From Cupriavidus oxalaticus (GTDB lineage Bacteria > Pseudomonadota > Gammaproteobacteria > Burkholderiales > Burkholderiaceae): a stretch of DNA of 64,000 bases. Below, one piece after another: positions 8,551 through 15,952 of this stretch. The notes under the pieces were generated by a model that was not told the origin of the DNA, ran no database searches, and saw only the letters and a list, made by a program, of their open reading frames with translations. The first letter of the stretch is position 1. The number at the start of each line of letters is the position of its first letter. The translations under genes were made by a program, and so were the position numbers. The stretch covers positions 2,604,001 to 2,668,000 of the forward strand of contig NZ_CP069812.1 of the NCBI RefSeq assembly GCF_016894385.1, written 5' to 3'.

Positions 8551-9717
8551 TCAGTACGACTTGGGCAAGCCCAGCACGCGCTCGGCGATAAAGCACATGA
8601 TCAGCTGCGGGCTGACCGGCGCGATGCGCGGGATATACGATTCGCGCAGCAGGCGCTCCACGCGGTATTCGCGCGAATAGCCCATGCCGCCCAGCGTCAG
8701 GATCGCGGTCTGGCAGGCGTTGTGGCCGGCCTCGGCGGCAAGATACTTGGCCGCATTGGCCTCGGCCCCGCAGGACTGGCCCGCGTCGTAGCGCGCGGCG
8801 GCCTTCAGCATCATCAGGTTGGCCGATTCGAGCTGCATCCATGCCTGCGCCAGCGGATGCTGGACGCCCTGGTTCATGCCGATCGGGCGGCCGAAGACTA
8901 CGCGCTCCTTGGCATACTGCGTGGCGATCGCCAGCGCGGCGCGGCCAAGCCCGATGGCTTCGGCGGCGATCAGGATGCGCTCGGGGTTCAGGCCATGCAG
9001 GATGTATTCGAAGCCCTTGCCCTCCTCGCCGATCCGGTCTTCTTCCGGGATATACAGGTCGTCGATGAACAGCATGTTGGTATCGACGGCGGCGCGGCCC
9101 ATCTTGTCGATCTCGCGGATCTCGATCCTGCTGCGGTCCACCTTCGTGTAGAACAGCGACAGCCCTTCGGTCGATTTCTTCACCTGCTCCAGCGGCGTGG
9201 TGCGCGCCAGCAGCAGCATGCGGTCGGCCACCTGCGCGGTCGAGATCCAGATCTTGCGCCCGCTCACCGAATAGCCGCCCGGCACCTTGCGCGCGAAGGT
9301 CTTGAGCTTGGTGGTGTCCAGCCCCGCATCGGGCTCGGTCACGCCGAAGCACGCCTTCTCCTTGCCGGCGATCAGCGGCGGCAGGAAGCGGCCCTTCTGC
9401 TCTTCGGTGCCGAACACCACCACCGGGTTCAGGCCGAACACGTTCATATGCACCGCCGAGGCGCCGGTCATGCCCGCGCCCGACTGCGAGATGGTCTGCA
9501 TCACCAGCGCCGCTTCCAGGATGCCGAGACCGGCGCCGCCGAACGCCTCGGGCATCGCCACCCCCAGCCAGCCGCCCTCGCACAGGGTCTTGTAGAACTC
9601 GTGCGGATAGGTGCCGGACTTGTCGAGGCGGTCCCAGTATTCCATGTCGTACTGCGTGCAGACCTGCTGCACGGCTTCGACGATCGATGCCTGTTCTTCG
9701 GAGAGATCGAAATTCAT
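8551..9717 (-). CDS. Acyl-CoA dehydrogenase
   Basis: About 388 residues with the standard three-domain layout: an alpha-helical N-terminus (MNFDLSEEQASIVEAVQQVC), a middle beta domain (CFGVTEPDAGLDTTKLKTFA, KIWISTAQVADRMLLLARTT) and a C-terminal helical domain with GGMGYSREYRVERLLRES. FAD-dependent oxidation of an acyl-CoA to the enoyl-CoA is expected. The ATG at 9717 matches the conserved start; an in-frame extension to 9780 would run into the upstream gene. It lies between the Bug-type binding protein (20-bp gap) and the CoA transferase. Confidence 0.95.
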   Translation of the reverse strand: MNFDLSEEQASIVEAVQQVCTQYDMEYWDRLDKSGTYPHEFYKTLCEGGWLGVAMPEAFGGAGLGILEAALVMQTISQSGAGMTGASAVHMNVFGLNPVVVFGTEEQKGRFLPPLIAGKEKACFGVTEPDAGLDTTKLKTFARKVPGGYSVSGRKIWISTAQVADRMLLLARTTPLEQVKKSTEGLSLFYTKVDRSRIEIREIDKMGRAAVDTNMLFIDDLYIPEEDRIGEEGKGFEYILHGLNPERILIAAEAIGLGRAALAIATQYAKERVVFGRPIGMNQGVQHPLAQAWMQLESANLMMLKAAARYDAGQSCGAEANAAKYLAAEAGHNACQTAILTLGGMGYSREYRVERLLRESYIPRIAPVSPQLIMCFIAERVLGLPKSY

Positions 9718-9737
9718 GAGATTGCCTGTCAGGTTGT

Positions 9738-10715
9738 TTATTCCGGCTGGATGCCAGCGTCCTTCACCAGCCGCGACCACTTCTGCAGTTCGGCCACGAC
9801 AAACTGGTTCAGCTCGGCGGGCGTGCTGCCAAAGGGCTCGAAGCCCAGCGCGTGGAACTGCGCGGCATGCTGCTTGCTGGTGGCGATGGCAACCAGCTCG
9901 CGGTTGAGGCGCTCCACGACGGGCGCCGGCACGCCGGCGGGTGCGAATACGCCGTTCCAGGAGGTGATGTCGAAACCCTTGAGCTCGGGCGCGCTGCCGA
10001 CCGGCGGCAGGTCCGGCAGCAGCGCACTGCGTTGCGCGGTGGTCACGGCCAGCGCGCGCAGCTTGCCGGCGCGCACATTGGCGATGCCCGCGGCAAAGTC
10101 GACGAACATCGCCTGCACCTGGCCGCCCATCACGTCGGTCATCGCCGGCGGCGTGCTCTTGTACGGCACGTGCAGCATCTTCAGGCCCGCCATCTTCGAC
10201 AGCGTCGCGCCGGCAACGATGCCGGTGCTGTTGCCGCTTGCGTAGCTCATGCCAGGATGCGCGCGGGCGTAGTCGATGAACTCGCGCAGCGTCTTCACCG
10301 GCAGTTGCGGATTGACCACCAGCATGAACGGCAGGTTGCCCATGCGCGAGACCGGCGTGAAGTCCTTGACCGGGTCGTAGCGCAGCTGTTTCATCAGCGA
10401 CGGGTTGGCCGAATGCGTGGTGTTGGTGGTCATGAACAGCGTATAGCCGTCGGCCGGCGCCTTGGCGACGAACTCCGCGGCGATGGTGCCGTTGGCGCCC
10501 GGCTTGTTGTCGATCACCACCGGCTGCTGCAGCGACTCGCCCAGGTACTTGGCGGTCAGCCGCGCCACGGCATCGGTGCCGCTGCCGGCGGCGAACGGGA
10601 CCACCAGGCGCAGCGGCTTGGACGGAAATTCATCGGCGGCCAGCGCCGGTGCTGCAAACAGCGCGGCGGTACATCCCAGCACCAGGCTGGCGAAAGCGGT
10701 CTTGAAGCACTTCAC
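9738..10715 (-). CDS. Bug-family tripartite tricarboxylate transporter binding protein
   Basis: A 325-residue periplasmic binding protein with a signal peptide ending APALAADEFPSKPLRLV. The segment PLRLVVPFAAGSGTDAVARL and the later GANGTIAAEFVAKAPADGYT are Bug/TctC hallmarks. Such proteins bind carboxylates and deliver them to TctAB-type permeases. No permease gene is adjacent, which is common in Cupriavidus and Bordetella, where Bug genes are strongly expanded. The context suggests that it captures the acid processed by the adjacent CoA transferase and dehydrogenase. Confidence 0.93.
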   Translation of the reverse strand: MKCFKTAFASLVLGCTAALFAAPALAADEFPSKPLRLVVPFAAGSGTDAVARLTAKYLGESLQQPVVIDNKPGANGTIAAEFVAKAPADGYTLFMTTNTTHSANPSLMKQLRYDPVKDFTPVSRMGNLPFMLVVNPQLPVKTLREFIDYARAHPGMSYASGNSTGIVAGATLSKMAGLKMLHVPYKSTPPAMTDVMGGQVQAMFVDFAAGIANVRAGKLRALAVTTAQRSALLPDLPPVGSAPELKGFDITSWNGVFAPAGVPAPVVERLNRELVAIATSKQHAAQFHALGFEPFGSTPAELNQFVVAELQKWSRLVKDAGIQPE

Positions 10716-10763
10716 GGTCTGTCTCCTGTCGTTATATGAACCCTTGCCGTGGCCGGCCGCATC

Positions 10764-11153
10764 TCAGGCGGGCCGTACCACGCGCTCGGGCGATTCCTCG
10801 TACGGTGGGGAATAGATCACCAGGATCCTGGCTGGCTCTTCACTTACCACCGTGAACACATGCATCTCGTCCGGCGGGAAGAAGCAGCAATCGCCCGGTC
10901 CCAGTTCCTTGCGCTGGCCGCCGACCTCGGCGATGGCCCGGCCTTCCAGCACGTAGCACACCTGCTCGATGCCGGGGTGCGCGTGGGGCAGCGCGCCCTT
11001 GCCTTTCTCGATGGTGCCGTGGATCACTTCCAGGTGGCGCGAACCAACGGTCTCGGGGCCGATCAGCCGGCGGTTCAGCGTGCCGACGTGGTTGGCGGGA
11101 TGGTAGCCCTCGACCTCTTCGGTCGAGATGAAGTAAACCGGGGGTTGCGGCAC
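10764..11153 (-). CDS. Cupin-domain protein
   Basis: A small single-domain cupin (about 129 residues) with the metal-site motifs KGALPHAHPGIEQVCYVLEG and LGPGDCCFFPPDEMHVF. It is the first gene of the catabolic unit. The start is a judgement: GTG at 11153 has a very good AGGAGA five bases upstream, while an in-frame ATG at 11180 has no visible ribosome site but would add nine residues. With the GTG start, the ATTCATA/TATGAAT palindrome lies about 40-55 bp upstream, a sensible operator position. The role is unclear; cupins may be isomerases, dioxygenases or ligand-binding proteins. Confidence 0.85.
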   Translation of the reverse strand: MPQPPVYFISTEEVEGYHPANHVGTLNRRLIGPETVGSRHLEVIHGTIEKGKGALPHAHPGIEQVCYVLEGRAIAEVGGQRKELGPGDCCFFPPDEMHVFTVVSEEPARILVIYSPPYEESPERVVRPA

Positions 11154-11191
11154 GCTGCTCTCCTGTCGAGGACTCGCCATGCTGGCGATTA

Positions 11192-11227
11192 ATTCATATC
11201 TATGAATCTTAGTTTATACATATGAAT
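11192..11227. promoter_or_regulatory. Palindromic operator candidate of the cupin-to-IclR unit
   Basis: ATTCATA-TC-TATGAAT (11192-11207) is a perfect inverted repeat, and a further TATGAAT starts exactly 20 bp on (11221-11227), on the same DNA face. The region is AT-rich. On the minus strand TTGACG (11238-11233) and TATAAA (11218-11213) are only 14 bp apart, which would suit an activator-dependent promoter. IclR is the obvious candidate binder; this is inference. Confidence 0.5.
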
Positions 11228-11381
11228 ATCATCGTCAAACAATTTCGGGCGTGTTGCGGGTTTACCGGGAGACAGCGTCCGGGTCGTCATGCGCGGATTC
11301 CCAAGACTGGGGGCGAGCGAGGCATGGCGGATAATTCGCCGCTTGCCGCCTCCTCCCTGCAGCGTCGGTCGCACGCCATTC

Positions 11382-11411
11382 TTGACAAATGCGTCGTATA
11401 CATGCCATAGT
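11382..11411 (+). promoter_or_regulatory. Sigma70 promoter of rpsU
   Basis: A perfect TTGACA at 11382-11387 followed after 18 bp by CATAGT at 11406-11411. Transcription would start near 11418, leaving a leader of about 220 nt before rpsU. Confidence 0.7.
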
Positions 11412-11417
11412 TACGGG

Positions 11418-11638
11418 CGTATAGCATTCATGGAAACCGGTACTGTCAGGCCCCAGTTATTTTTGGACCTGGCGCTATCACCCCTGACACTGGTTGCACG
11501 GACTGAAACGTCCACATCTTTCAGGTTCGCGGGGGCGCACCGGGCACATGCCCAGCGTGCAATACCAGTCGCTCCGGCGACAGCAGTTTCCCCCCGTGTG
11601 AACCAGCCGCTACCGCGGCAATCCCCTAAAGGACTGAA
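11418..11638 (+). other. Long structured 5' leader of rpsU
   Basis: About 220 nt between the predicted start site and the rpsU TTG codon. TGTCAGG (11444-11450) can pair with CCTGACA (11483-11489), with CCAG/CTGG nested inside, giving a long imperfect hairpin. No known riboswitch class is recognised. Autogenous control by S21 is conceivable but unproven. Confidence 0.4.
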
Positions 11639-11851
11639 TTGACTAAGATCGTCTTGAAACCCGGTGAGCCCGTTGAAGTTGCAATGCGGCGTTTCCGTCG
11701 TGCCATTCTGCAGACTGGCCTGATCGTTGAACTCAAGAGCCGCACCGCTTACGAGAAGCCGACGACCGAGCGCAAGCGCAAGAAGAAGGCCGCCGAAGCA
11801 CGTCTGCGCAAGCGCCTGCGCATGCAAATGCTGCCGAAGAAGATGTACTGA
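11639..11851 (+). CDS. rpsU: 30S ribosomal protein S21
   Basis: A basic 70-residue protein matching S21, with [16 protein letters not shown] and the C-terminal block [18 protein letters not shown] ending in LPKKMY. It binds the small subunit near the anti-Shine-Dalgarno region and helps initiation. The start codon is TTG at 11639, six bases after AAAGGA, giving [11 protein letters not shown]. The gene is monocistronic, with its own promoter, a long leader and a strong terminator. Betaproteobacteria often have more than one rpsU, and this divergent N-terminus suggests one of several copies. Confidence 0.93.
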   Translation: MTKIVLKPGEPVEVAMRRFRRAILQTGLIVELKSRTAYEKPTTERKRKKKAAEARLRKRLRMQMLPKKMY

Positions 11852-11870
11852 TTCGCGCAAGCTTCGCAAG

Positions 11871-11899
11871 AAAACCGCCAGTTCGCTGGCGGTTTTTTT
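11871..11899 (+). terminator. Terminator of rpsU
   Basis: AAAACCGCCAG, loop TTCG, CTGGCGGTTTT plus further T: an 11-bp stem with a UUCG loop and a seven-T tract. Confidence 0.95.
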
Positions 11900-12032
11900 A
11901 TGCCTGCTCGCAACGCGTCACGGGCGCCCGCAACGCTTAGGTTTTTGCTGCATTGCGCCACCTGAGCGTTGCGCCGATGCCCGGCATAATGGCGGATATT
12001 GCGCCTGCTTGAGGCGCCCACCGGACCCTGCC

Positions 12033-12944
12033 TTGACTGCCATCCTCGAGTTGCGCAAGGTGCGCAAGCAATACGGCGATACGGTCGTTGTCGACGACCT
12101 CGACCTCCAGGTGTTTCGCGGCCAGTGCTATGGCCTGCTCGGTCCCAACGGCGCCGGCAAGACCACCACGCTGCGCCTGCTGCTGGGCCTGACCACGCCG
12201 ATGGCCGGCACACTGACGCTGTGCGGCGAACCCATCCCCGAGCGGGCACCGCAGGCGCGCATGCGCGTGGGGGTGGTGCCGCAGTTCGACAACCTCGACC
12301 CGGATTTCTCGGTGATCGAGAACCTGCGCATCTTCGGCCGCTACTTCGGCCTGTCCTCGGCCGAGATCGAGCGGCGCGTGCCGATGCTGCTGGAATTCGC
12401 CCGGCTGGAAAGCCGCGCCGACGCGCAGGTGCGCGATCTCTCCGGCGGCATGCGCCGGCGCCTGACGGTGGCGCGCGCGCTGATCAACGACCCCGACCTG
12501 CTGGTGCTGGACGAGCCCACCACCGGGCTGGATCCGCAGGCGCGCCACCTGATCTGGGAGCGCCTGAAGTCGCTGATGGCGAGCGGCAAGACCATCCTGC
12601 TGACCACGCACTTCATGGAAGAAGCCGAGCGGCTGTGCAACTACCTGTGCGTGATCGACGGCGGGCGCAAGATCGCCGAAGGCAAGCCGCACGAGTTGAT
12701 CGACAGCCAGATCGGCTGCGATGTGGTCGAAGTCTATGGCGATGAACTGGACACGCTGCGCGGCACGCTGACACCGCTGGCGCAGCGCACCGAAATGAGC
12801 GGCGAGACGCTGTTCTGCTACGTGCGCGAGCCCGCCCCGCTGCTGGCGGCGCTGCACGGCAGGAGCGGCGTGCGCTACCTGCACCGCCCGGCCAACCTGG
12901 AGGACGTGTTCCTCAGGCTGACCGGCCGCGAGATGCGGGACTGA
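12033..12944 (+). CDS. ABC-2 type exporter ATPase, NodI/DrrA-like
   Basis: About 303 residues beginning at a TTG codon ([16 protein letters not shown]); no better ATG fits the conserved start. It shows Walker [11 protein letters not shown], signature LSGGMRRRL, Walker B LLVLDEP and the H-loop [11 protein letters not shown]. This is the NodI/DrrA class of ABC-2 exporter ATPases. The partner permease begins 14 bp downstream. In rhizobia NodIJ exports lipochitooligosaccharides, but non-symbiotic betaproteobacteria carry housekeeping homologues, and no other nod gene is present here. The substrate is unknown. Confidence 0.9.
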   Translation: MTAILELRKVRKQYGDTVVVDDLDLQVFRGQCYGLLGPNGAGKTTTLRLLLGLTTPMAGTLTLCGEPIPERAPQARMRVGVVPQFDNLDPDFSVIENLRIFGRYFGLSSAEIERRVPMLLEFARLESRADAQVRDLSGGMRRRLTVARALINDPDLLVLDEPTTGLDPQARHLIWERLKSLMASGKTILLTTHFMEEAERLCNYLCVIDGGRKIAEGKPHELIDSQIGCDVVEVYGDELDTLRGTLTPLAQRTEMSGETLFCYVREPAPLLAALHGRSGVRYLHRPANLEDVFLRLTGREMRD

Positions 12945-12957
12945 ACCAGGGACTGAC

Positions 12958-13812
12958 ATGAGCGAACAGGATCCCCGCACCGATACACCCGCCATCGCCA
13001 ACCGGGACGCTGCCGCGCCAACGCGCCAGGCCTATCCGCAGCCGCTGCTGCCGCGCAACATGCGCAACTGGATGATGGTCTGGTACCGCAACTACCTGGT
13101 GTGGAAGAAACTGGCCATCCCGTCGCTGATCGGCAACCTGGCCGACCCGATGATCTACCTGTTCGGCCTCGGCCTCGGGCTGGGGCTGATGGTGGGCCAG
13201 GTCAACGGCGTGTCGTACATCGCCTTCCTCGCCGCCGGCACCACCGCATCGAGCGTGATGATGTCGGCCAGCTTCGAGTCGATGTACTCGGCCTTCTCGC
13301 GCATGCACGTGCAGCGCACCTGGGAAGCGATCATGCACGCGCCGCTGACGCTGGGCGACGTGGTGCTGGGCGAGATCTTGTGGGCGGCCAGCAAGGCGGT
13401 GTTGTCGGGCCTGGCGATCATGCTGGTGGCGGCGGCGCTGGGCTATGCGCAAATGCCGGGCGCGCTGCTGGCGCTGCCGGTGATCGTGCTGGCCGGCATT
13501 GCCTTCGCCGCGCTGGCGATGATCGTCACCGCGCTGGCGCCCAGCTACGACTTCTTCATGTTCTACCAGACGCTGGTGATGACGCCGATGCTGCTGCTGT
13601 CGGGCGTGTTCTTTCCGGTGGAGCAATTGCCGGAAGGCGTGCAGGCGGCCACCAGGTTGCTGCCGCTGGCGCACGCGGTCGAGCTGATCCGGCCGCTGAT
13701 GCTGGGCCGGCCGGTGGAAGGCGCCGGGCTGCATCTTGCCGTGCTCGCAGCCTATGCGGCGGGCGCGCTGGTGGTTTCGCTGGTGCTGCTGCGCCGGCGG
13801 ATGCTGCGCTGA
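12958..13812 (+). CDS. ABC-2 type permease, NodJ-like
   Basis: A 284-residue membrane protein with an N-terminal cytoplasmic segment, then about six helices, among them FLAAGTTASSVMMSASFES and LVMTPMLLLSGVFFPVEQLP, which match ABC-2/NodJ permeases. The ATG at 12958 follows the ATPase stop by 13 bases, so the two form one transporter operon. It would form the channel of an exporter for a lipid-linked or glycan-like molecule. Nothing nearby identifies the cargo. Confidence 0.92.
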   Translation: MSEQDPRTDTPAIANRDAAAPTRQAYPQPLLPRNMRNWMMVWYRNYLVWKKLAIPSLIGNLADPMIYLFGLGLGLGLMVGQVNGVSYIAFLAAGTTASSVMMSASFESMYSAFSRMHVQRTWEAIMHAPLTLGDVVLGEILWAASKAVLSGLAIMLVAAALGYAQMPGALLALPVIVLAGIAFAALAMIVTALAPSYDFFMFYQTLVMTPMLLLSGVFFPVEQLPEGVQAATRLLPLAHAVELIRPLMLGRPVEGAGLHLAVLAAYAAGALVVSLVLLRRRMLR

Positions 13813-13828
13813 CGTTGCGCGCGCGGGC

Positions 13829-14150
13829 TCAGGCGCTGCCCACCAGCTTGAGCCCGGCAATGCCGCACACGATCAGCGCGATGCAGCCGATGCGCGCCGC
13901 GGTCGCGGGCTCATTGAAGAGTATGATGCCGAGGATCGCGGTGCCGACCGCGCCGATCCCGGTCCACACCGCGTAGCCGGTTCCCACCGGAATGTGACGC
14001 AGCGCCAGTGCCAGCAGGGATCACACTGATGGCCATGCCGGCCAGCGTGATGACGCTCGGCACCAGGCGCGTGAACCCGTCGGTGTATTTGAGCCCGATT
14101 GCCCACACCACCTCGAACAGCCCTGCCAGGGCCAGCAGTGTCCATGCCAT
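13829..14150 (-). pseudogene. gdx: Frameshifted guanidinium exporter (Gdx/SugE, SMR family)
   Basis: The frame from ATG 14150 reads [20 protein letters not shown]...[10 protein letters not shown] and is then lost. One base along, the sequence continues as [20 protein letters not shown] and ends ...[12 protein letters not shown] with a stop at 13829-13831. Removing one base from the GGG run at 14017-14019 (CCC on the coding strand) restores a continuous protein of about 106 residues very similar to SugE/Gdx, with the conserved Glu in LFEVVW. Gdx exports guanidinium in exchange for protons. It is either a recent pseudogene or a sequencing error in a short homopolymer. No guanidine riboswitch is visible upstream. 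Confidence 0.88.
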
Positions 14151-14206
14151 ACCGAAATTTCCCGTTGCAGCGTACCGTGCGCAACGATAGCGGAGAACCC
14201 GCCACC

Positions 14207-14446
14207 TTGCAGCGCGTTGCCCTGGCGTTGGCAGCCGCGTTGGCAGCCGCGTTGGCTACCCTTCCGCTGGGCGGTTGCATGGTGATGGCCGTGGGTAGTG
14301 CCGCGGTCTCGACCGTGGCAACCGTTGGTTCCGCCGCGGTCAGCGTGGCCTCGACCGCGGTCGGCACCACCTATGACATCACCGCTGCCGGCGTAAAAGC
14401 GGTAGCCGGCAGCGACGATCCGCCGCCGGCGCAGGAAGCGCCGTAA
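14207..14446 (+). CDS. Small predicted lipoprotein
   Basis: About 79 residues. From a TTG at 14207 (GGAGAA about nine bases upstream) the protein starts [20 protein letters not shown] and continues with the lipobox LGGC, then a low-complexity Ala/Val/Ser/Thr-rich tail ([19 protein letters not shown]) ending in Pro-rich QEAP. An in-frame ATG at 14144 would make a longer, less signal-like N-terminus and would overlap the divergent gdx start. Likely anchored to the outer membrane. Function unknown. Confidence 0.65.
   Translation: MQRVALALAAALAAALATLPLGGCMVMAVGSAAVSTVATVGSAAVSVASTAVGTTYDITAAGVKAVAGSDDPPPAQEAP
14225..14256 (+). repeat. 12-bp tandem repeat within the lipoprotein signal peptide
   Basis: The unit GCGTTGGCAGCC is present 2.7 times and encodes ALAA repeats in the hydrophobic core of the signal. 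Copy-number change would keep the frame and alter signal length by four residues. Confidence 0.75.
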
Positions 14447-14466
14447 GCGCGATCAGCCTCTCGCGG

Positions 14467-15678
14467 TCAGCCTTGCTCGCCCAGGCCGCGCAGCAGGTCG
14501 GCCTTCAGGTCCTCGACCGATTCCAGTCCCACCGCCAGCCGGATCAGCCCTTCGCCCACGCCCGCCGCCGCCTTGGCCTCCGGACTCACGCGCGCATGCG
14601 TGGTGGTGTACGGGTGCGTGATGGTGGTGCGGGTATCGCCCAGGTTGCCGGTGATCGAGCACAGGCGCGTGTTGTCGATCACGCGCCAGGCGTTGGCGCG
14701 CTGCTGCTCGGGCGTGGCGCCCTTCAGCTCGAACGACACGATCGCGCCGCCGCCGCTCTGCTGCCGCATGGCAATCTCGTGCTGCGGGTGCGACTTCAGC
14801 GCCGGATGGAACACGCGCGCCACGGCCGGGTGCGACTCCAGGAACTGCGCCAGCGCCAGCGCGCTGGACGAATGGCGCTCCATGCGGATCGCCAGCGTCT
14901 CCATGCCCTTGAGCAGCACCCAGGCGTTGAACGCCGACAGCGTCGGGCCGGCGGTGCGCACGAACGGGAACACCTTGCCCATGATGAAATCGTGCGAGCC
15001 CAGCACCGCGCCGCCCAGCACGCGGCCCTGGCCGTCGATATGCTTGGTGGCGGAGTGCACCACGATGTCGGCGCCGAACTTCATCGGCTGCTGCAGCGCG
15101 GGCGAGCAGAAGCAGTTGTCGACCACCAGCAGCGCATTGGCGTTATGGGCGATGTCCGCCACGGCCGCGATGTCAGCCACTTCGGTCAGCGGATTCGACG
15201 GCGTCTCCAGGAAGAACAGCTTCGTGTTCGGCCGCACTGCCGCACGCCACGCCTCGAGGTCGGTCGGATCGACAAAGGTCGTCTCCACGCCGAACTTGCC
15301 GAAGATATTGCTGAACAGCGTCATGGTCGAGCCGAAGATCGCGCGCGAGCTGACCAGGTGGTCGCCCGCCTGCATCGACGACAGCACCACCGACAGGATC
15401 GCGCTCATGCCCGACGCCGTGGCCATGCAGGCCTGCGCCCCTTCCAGCGCGGCCAGCCGCGACTGGAACATCGACACGGTCGGGTTGGTGAAGCGCGAAT
15501 AGGTGAAGCCCTCTTCCGAGTTGGCGAAGCGTTCGGCGGCCTCGGCGGCGCTGTTGAAGCAGAAGCTCGAGGTCAGGTACATGGCCTCGGAATGCTCCAT
15601 GAACTCGCTGCGCAGCGTGCCGGCGCGCACGCCAAGGGTATCGATGCCGAGCGATTCAGGATTGAGCGGTTCGTTCAT
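14467..15678 (-). CDS. metZ: O-succinylhomoserine sulfhydrylase
   Basis: A 403-residue PLP enzyme of the Cys/Met metabolism family, forming homocysteine from O-succinylhomoserine and sulfide. The PLP lysine lies in VVHSATKHIDGQGRVLGGAV, and ETPSNPLTEVADI and the N-terminal Tyr motif (GFTYSRFTNPT) are present. The ATG at 15678 begins the conserved part MNEPLNPESLGIDTLGVRAG. The frame stays open upstream to 15867 through a terminator hairpin, but that stretch does not look like the family. The leader has its own promoter, a SAM-II riboswitch and a terminator, so methionine supply should control expression. purF lies upstream. Confidence 0.94.
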   Translation of the reverse strand: MNEPLNPESLGIDTLGVRAGTLRSEFMEHSEAMYLTSSFCFNSAAEAAERFANSEEGFTYSRFTNPTVSMFQSRLAALEGAQACMATASGMSAILSVVLSSMQAGDHLVSSRAIFGSTMTLFSNIFGKFGVETTFVDPTDLEAWRAAVRPNTKLFFLETPSNPLTEVADIAAVADIAHNANALLVVDNCFCSPALQQPMKFGADIVVHSATKHIDGQGRVLGGAVLGSHDFIMGKVFPFVRTAGPTLSAFNAWVLLKGMETLAIRMERHSSSALALAQFLESHPAVARVFHPALKSHPQHEIAMRQQSGGGAIVSFELKGATPEQQRANAWRVIDNTRLCSITGNLGDTRTTITHPYTTTHARVSPEAKAAAGVGEGLIRLAVGLESVEDLKADLLRGLGEQG

Positions 15679-15890
15679 GCTGGTGGCGCGGTCGTACCCG
15701 CGCGAATGCAATGGTTGTGGCCTGCCGCGGCAAGGCGGCGGGCCATGAAAAAAGCCCGTGCGATCGGATGGTCGGATCGACGGGCTTGCTGTGCTGCGGC
15801 GGCCTTCGGCAGGCTGTGGCGATTGGCGGGCCAGTTGCGCAGGGCTGTGCGCAGGCACTGTGCGCATCGGCGAATCTTGCTGGCCACCAT
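15675..15890 (-). CDS. Possible leader ORF coupled to metZ
   Basis: An open frame of 71 codons starts at ATG 15890, directly at the 3' edge of the SAM-II aptamer, and ends in TGA at 15677-15675, overlapping the metZ ATG (ATGA). The peptide (MVASKIRRCAQCLRTALRNW at its start) matches nothing I know. The metZ frame is open over much of the same region too, so in this GC-rich DNA the openness is weak evidence. Its value would be mechanistic: ribosomes on it would cross the terminator at 15748-15787 and arrive at metZ. Confidence 0.3.
   Translation of the reverse strand: MVASKIRRCAQCLRTALRNWPANRHSLPKAAAAQQARRSDHPIARAFFMARRLAAAGHNHCIRAGTTAPPA
15748..15787 (-). terminator. Intrinsic terminator inside the metZ leader (attenuator)
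   Basis: On the minus strand AAGCCCGT pairs with ACGGGCTT (8 bp) and CGATC with GATCG (5 bp), closing a nine-base loop, followed by TTTTTT. It lies about 70 bases before the metZ ATG and about 100 bases after the riboswitch, so it can stop transcription before metZ. It may act as the expression platform. Confidence 0.88.
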
Positions 15891-15949
15891 CTCTTTAGCT
15901 GTTTCGGGCTGGACCCGCGTCCGCAAGCTGACTGTCAAATCGACGCCCG
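15889..15949 (-). promoter_or_regulatory. SAM-II (SAM-alpha, metA) riboswitch upstream of metZ
   Basis: On the minus strand P1 is GCGTC (15946-15942) with GACGC (15921-15917). The loop carries the class-defining GATTTG next to the 5' strand and GCTTGC before the 3' strand, and the downstream pseudoknot strand AGCTAAAG is at 15900-15893. A small GGG/CCC hairpin sits in the linker. These conserved blocks, in this order and spacing, match SAM-II. SAM binding should lower metZ expression, fitting the product's place before methionine. The downstream switch here appears to include a terminator as well as the initiation region just after the pseudoknot. Confidence 0.87.
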
Positions 15950-15952
15950 GCC

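Noticed and set aside
14467..15867. An N-terminally extended metZ starting at 15867
   Set aside because: The added 63 residues do not look like the family and would be encoded by the terminator hairpin; ATG 15678 fits the conserved start.
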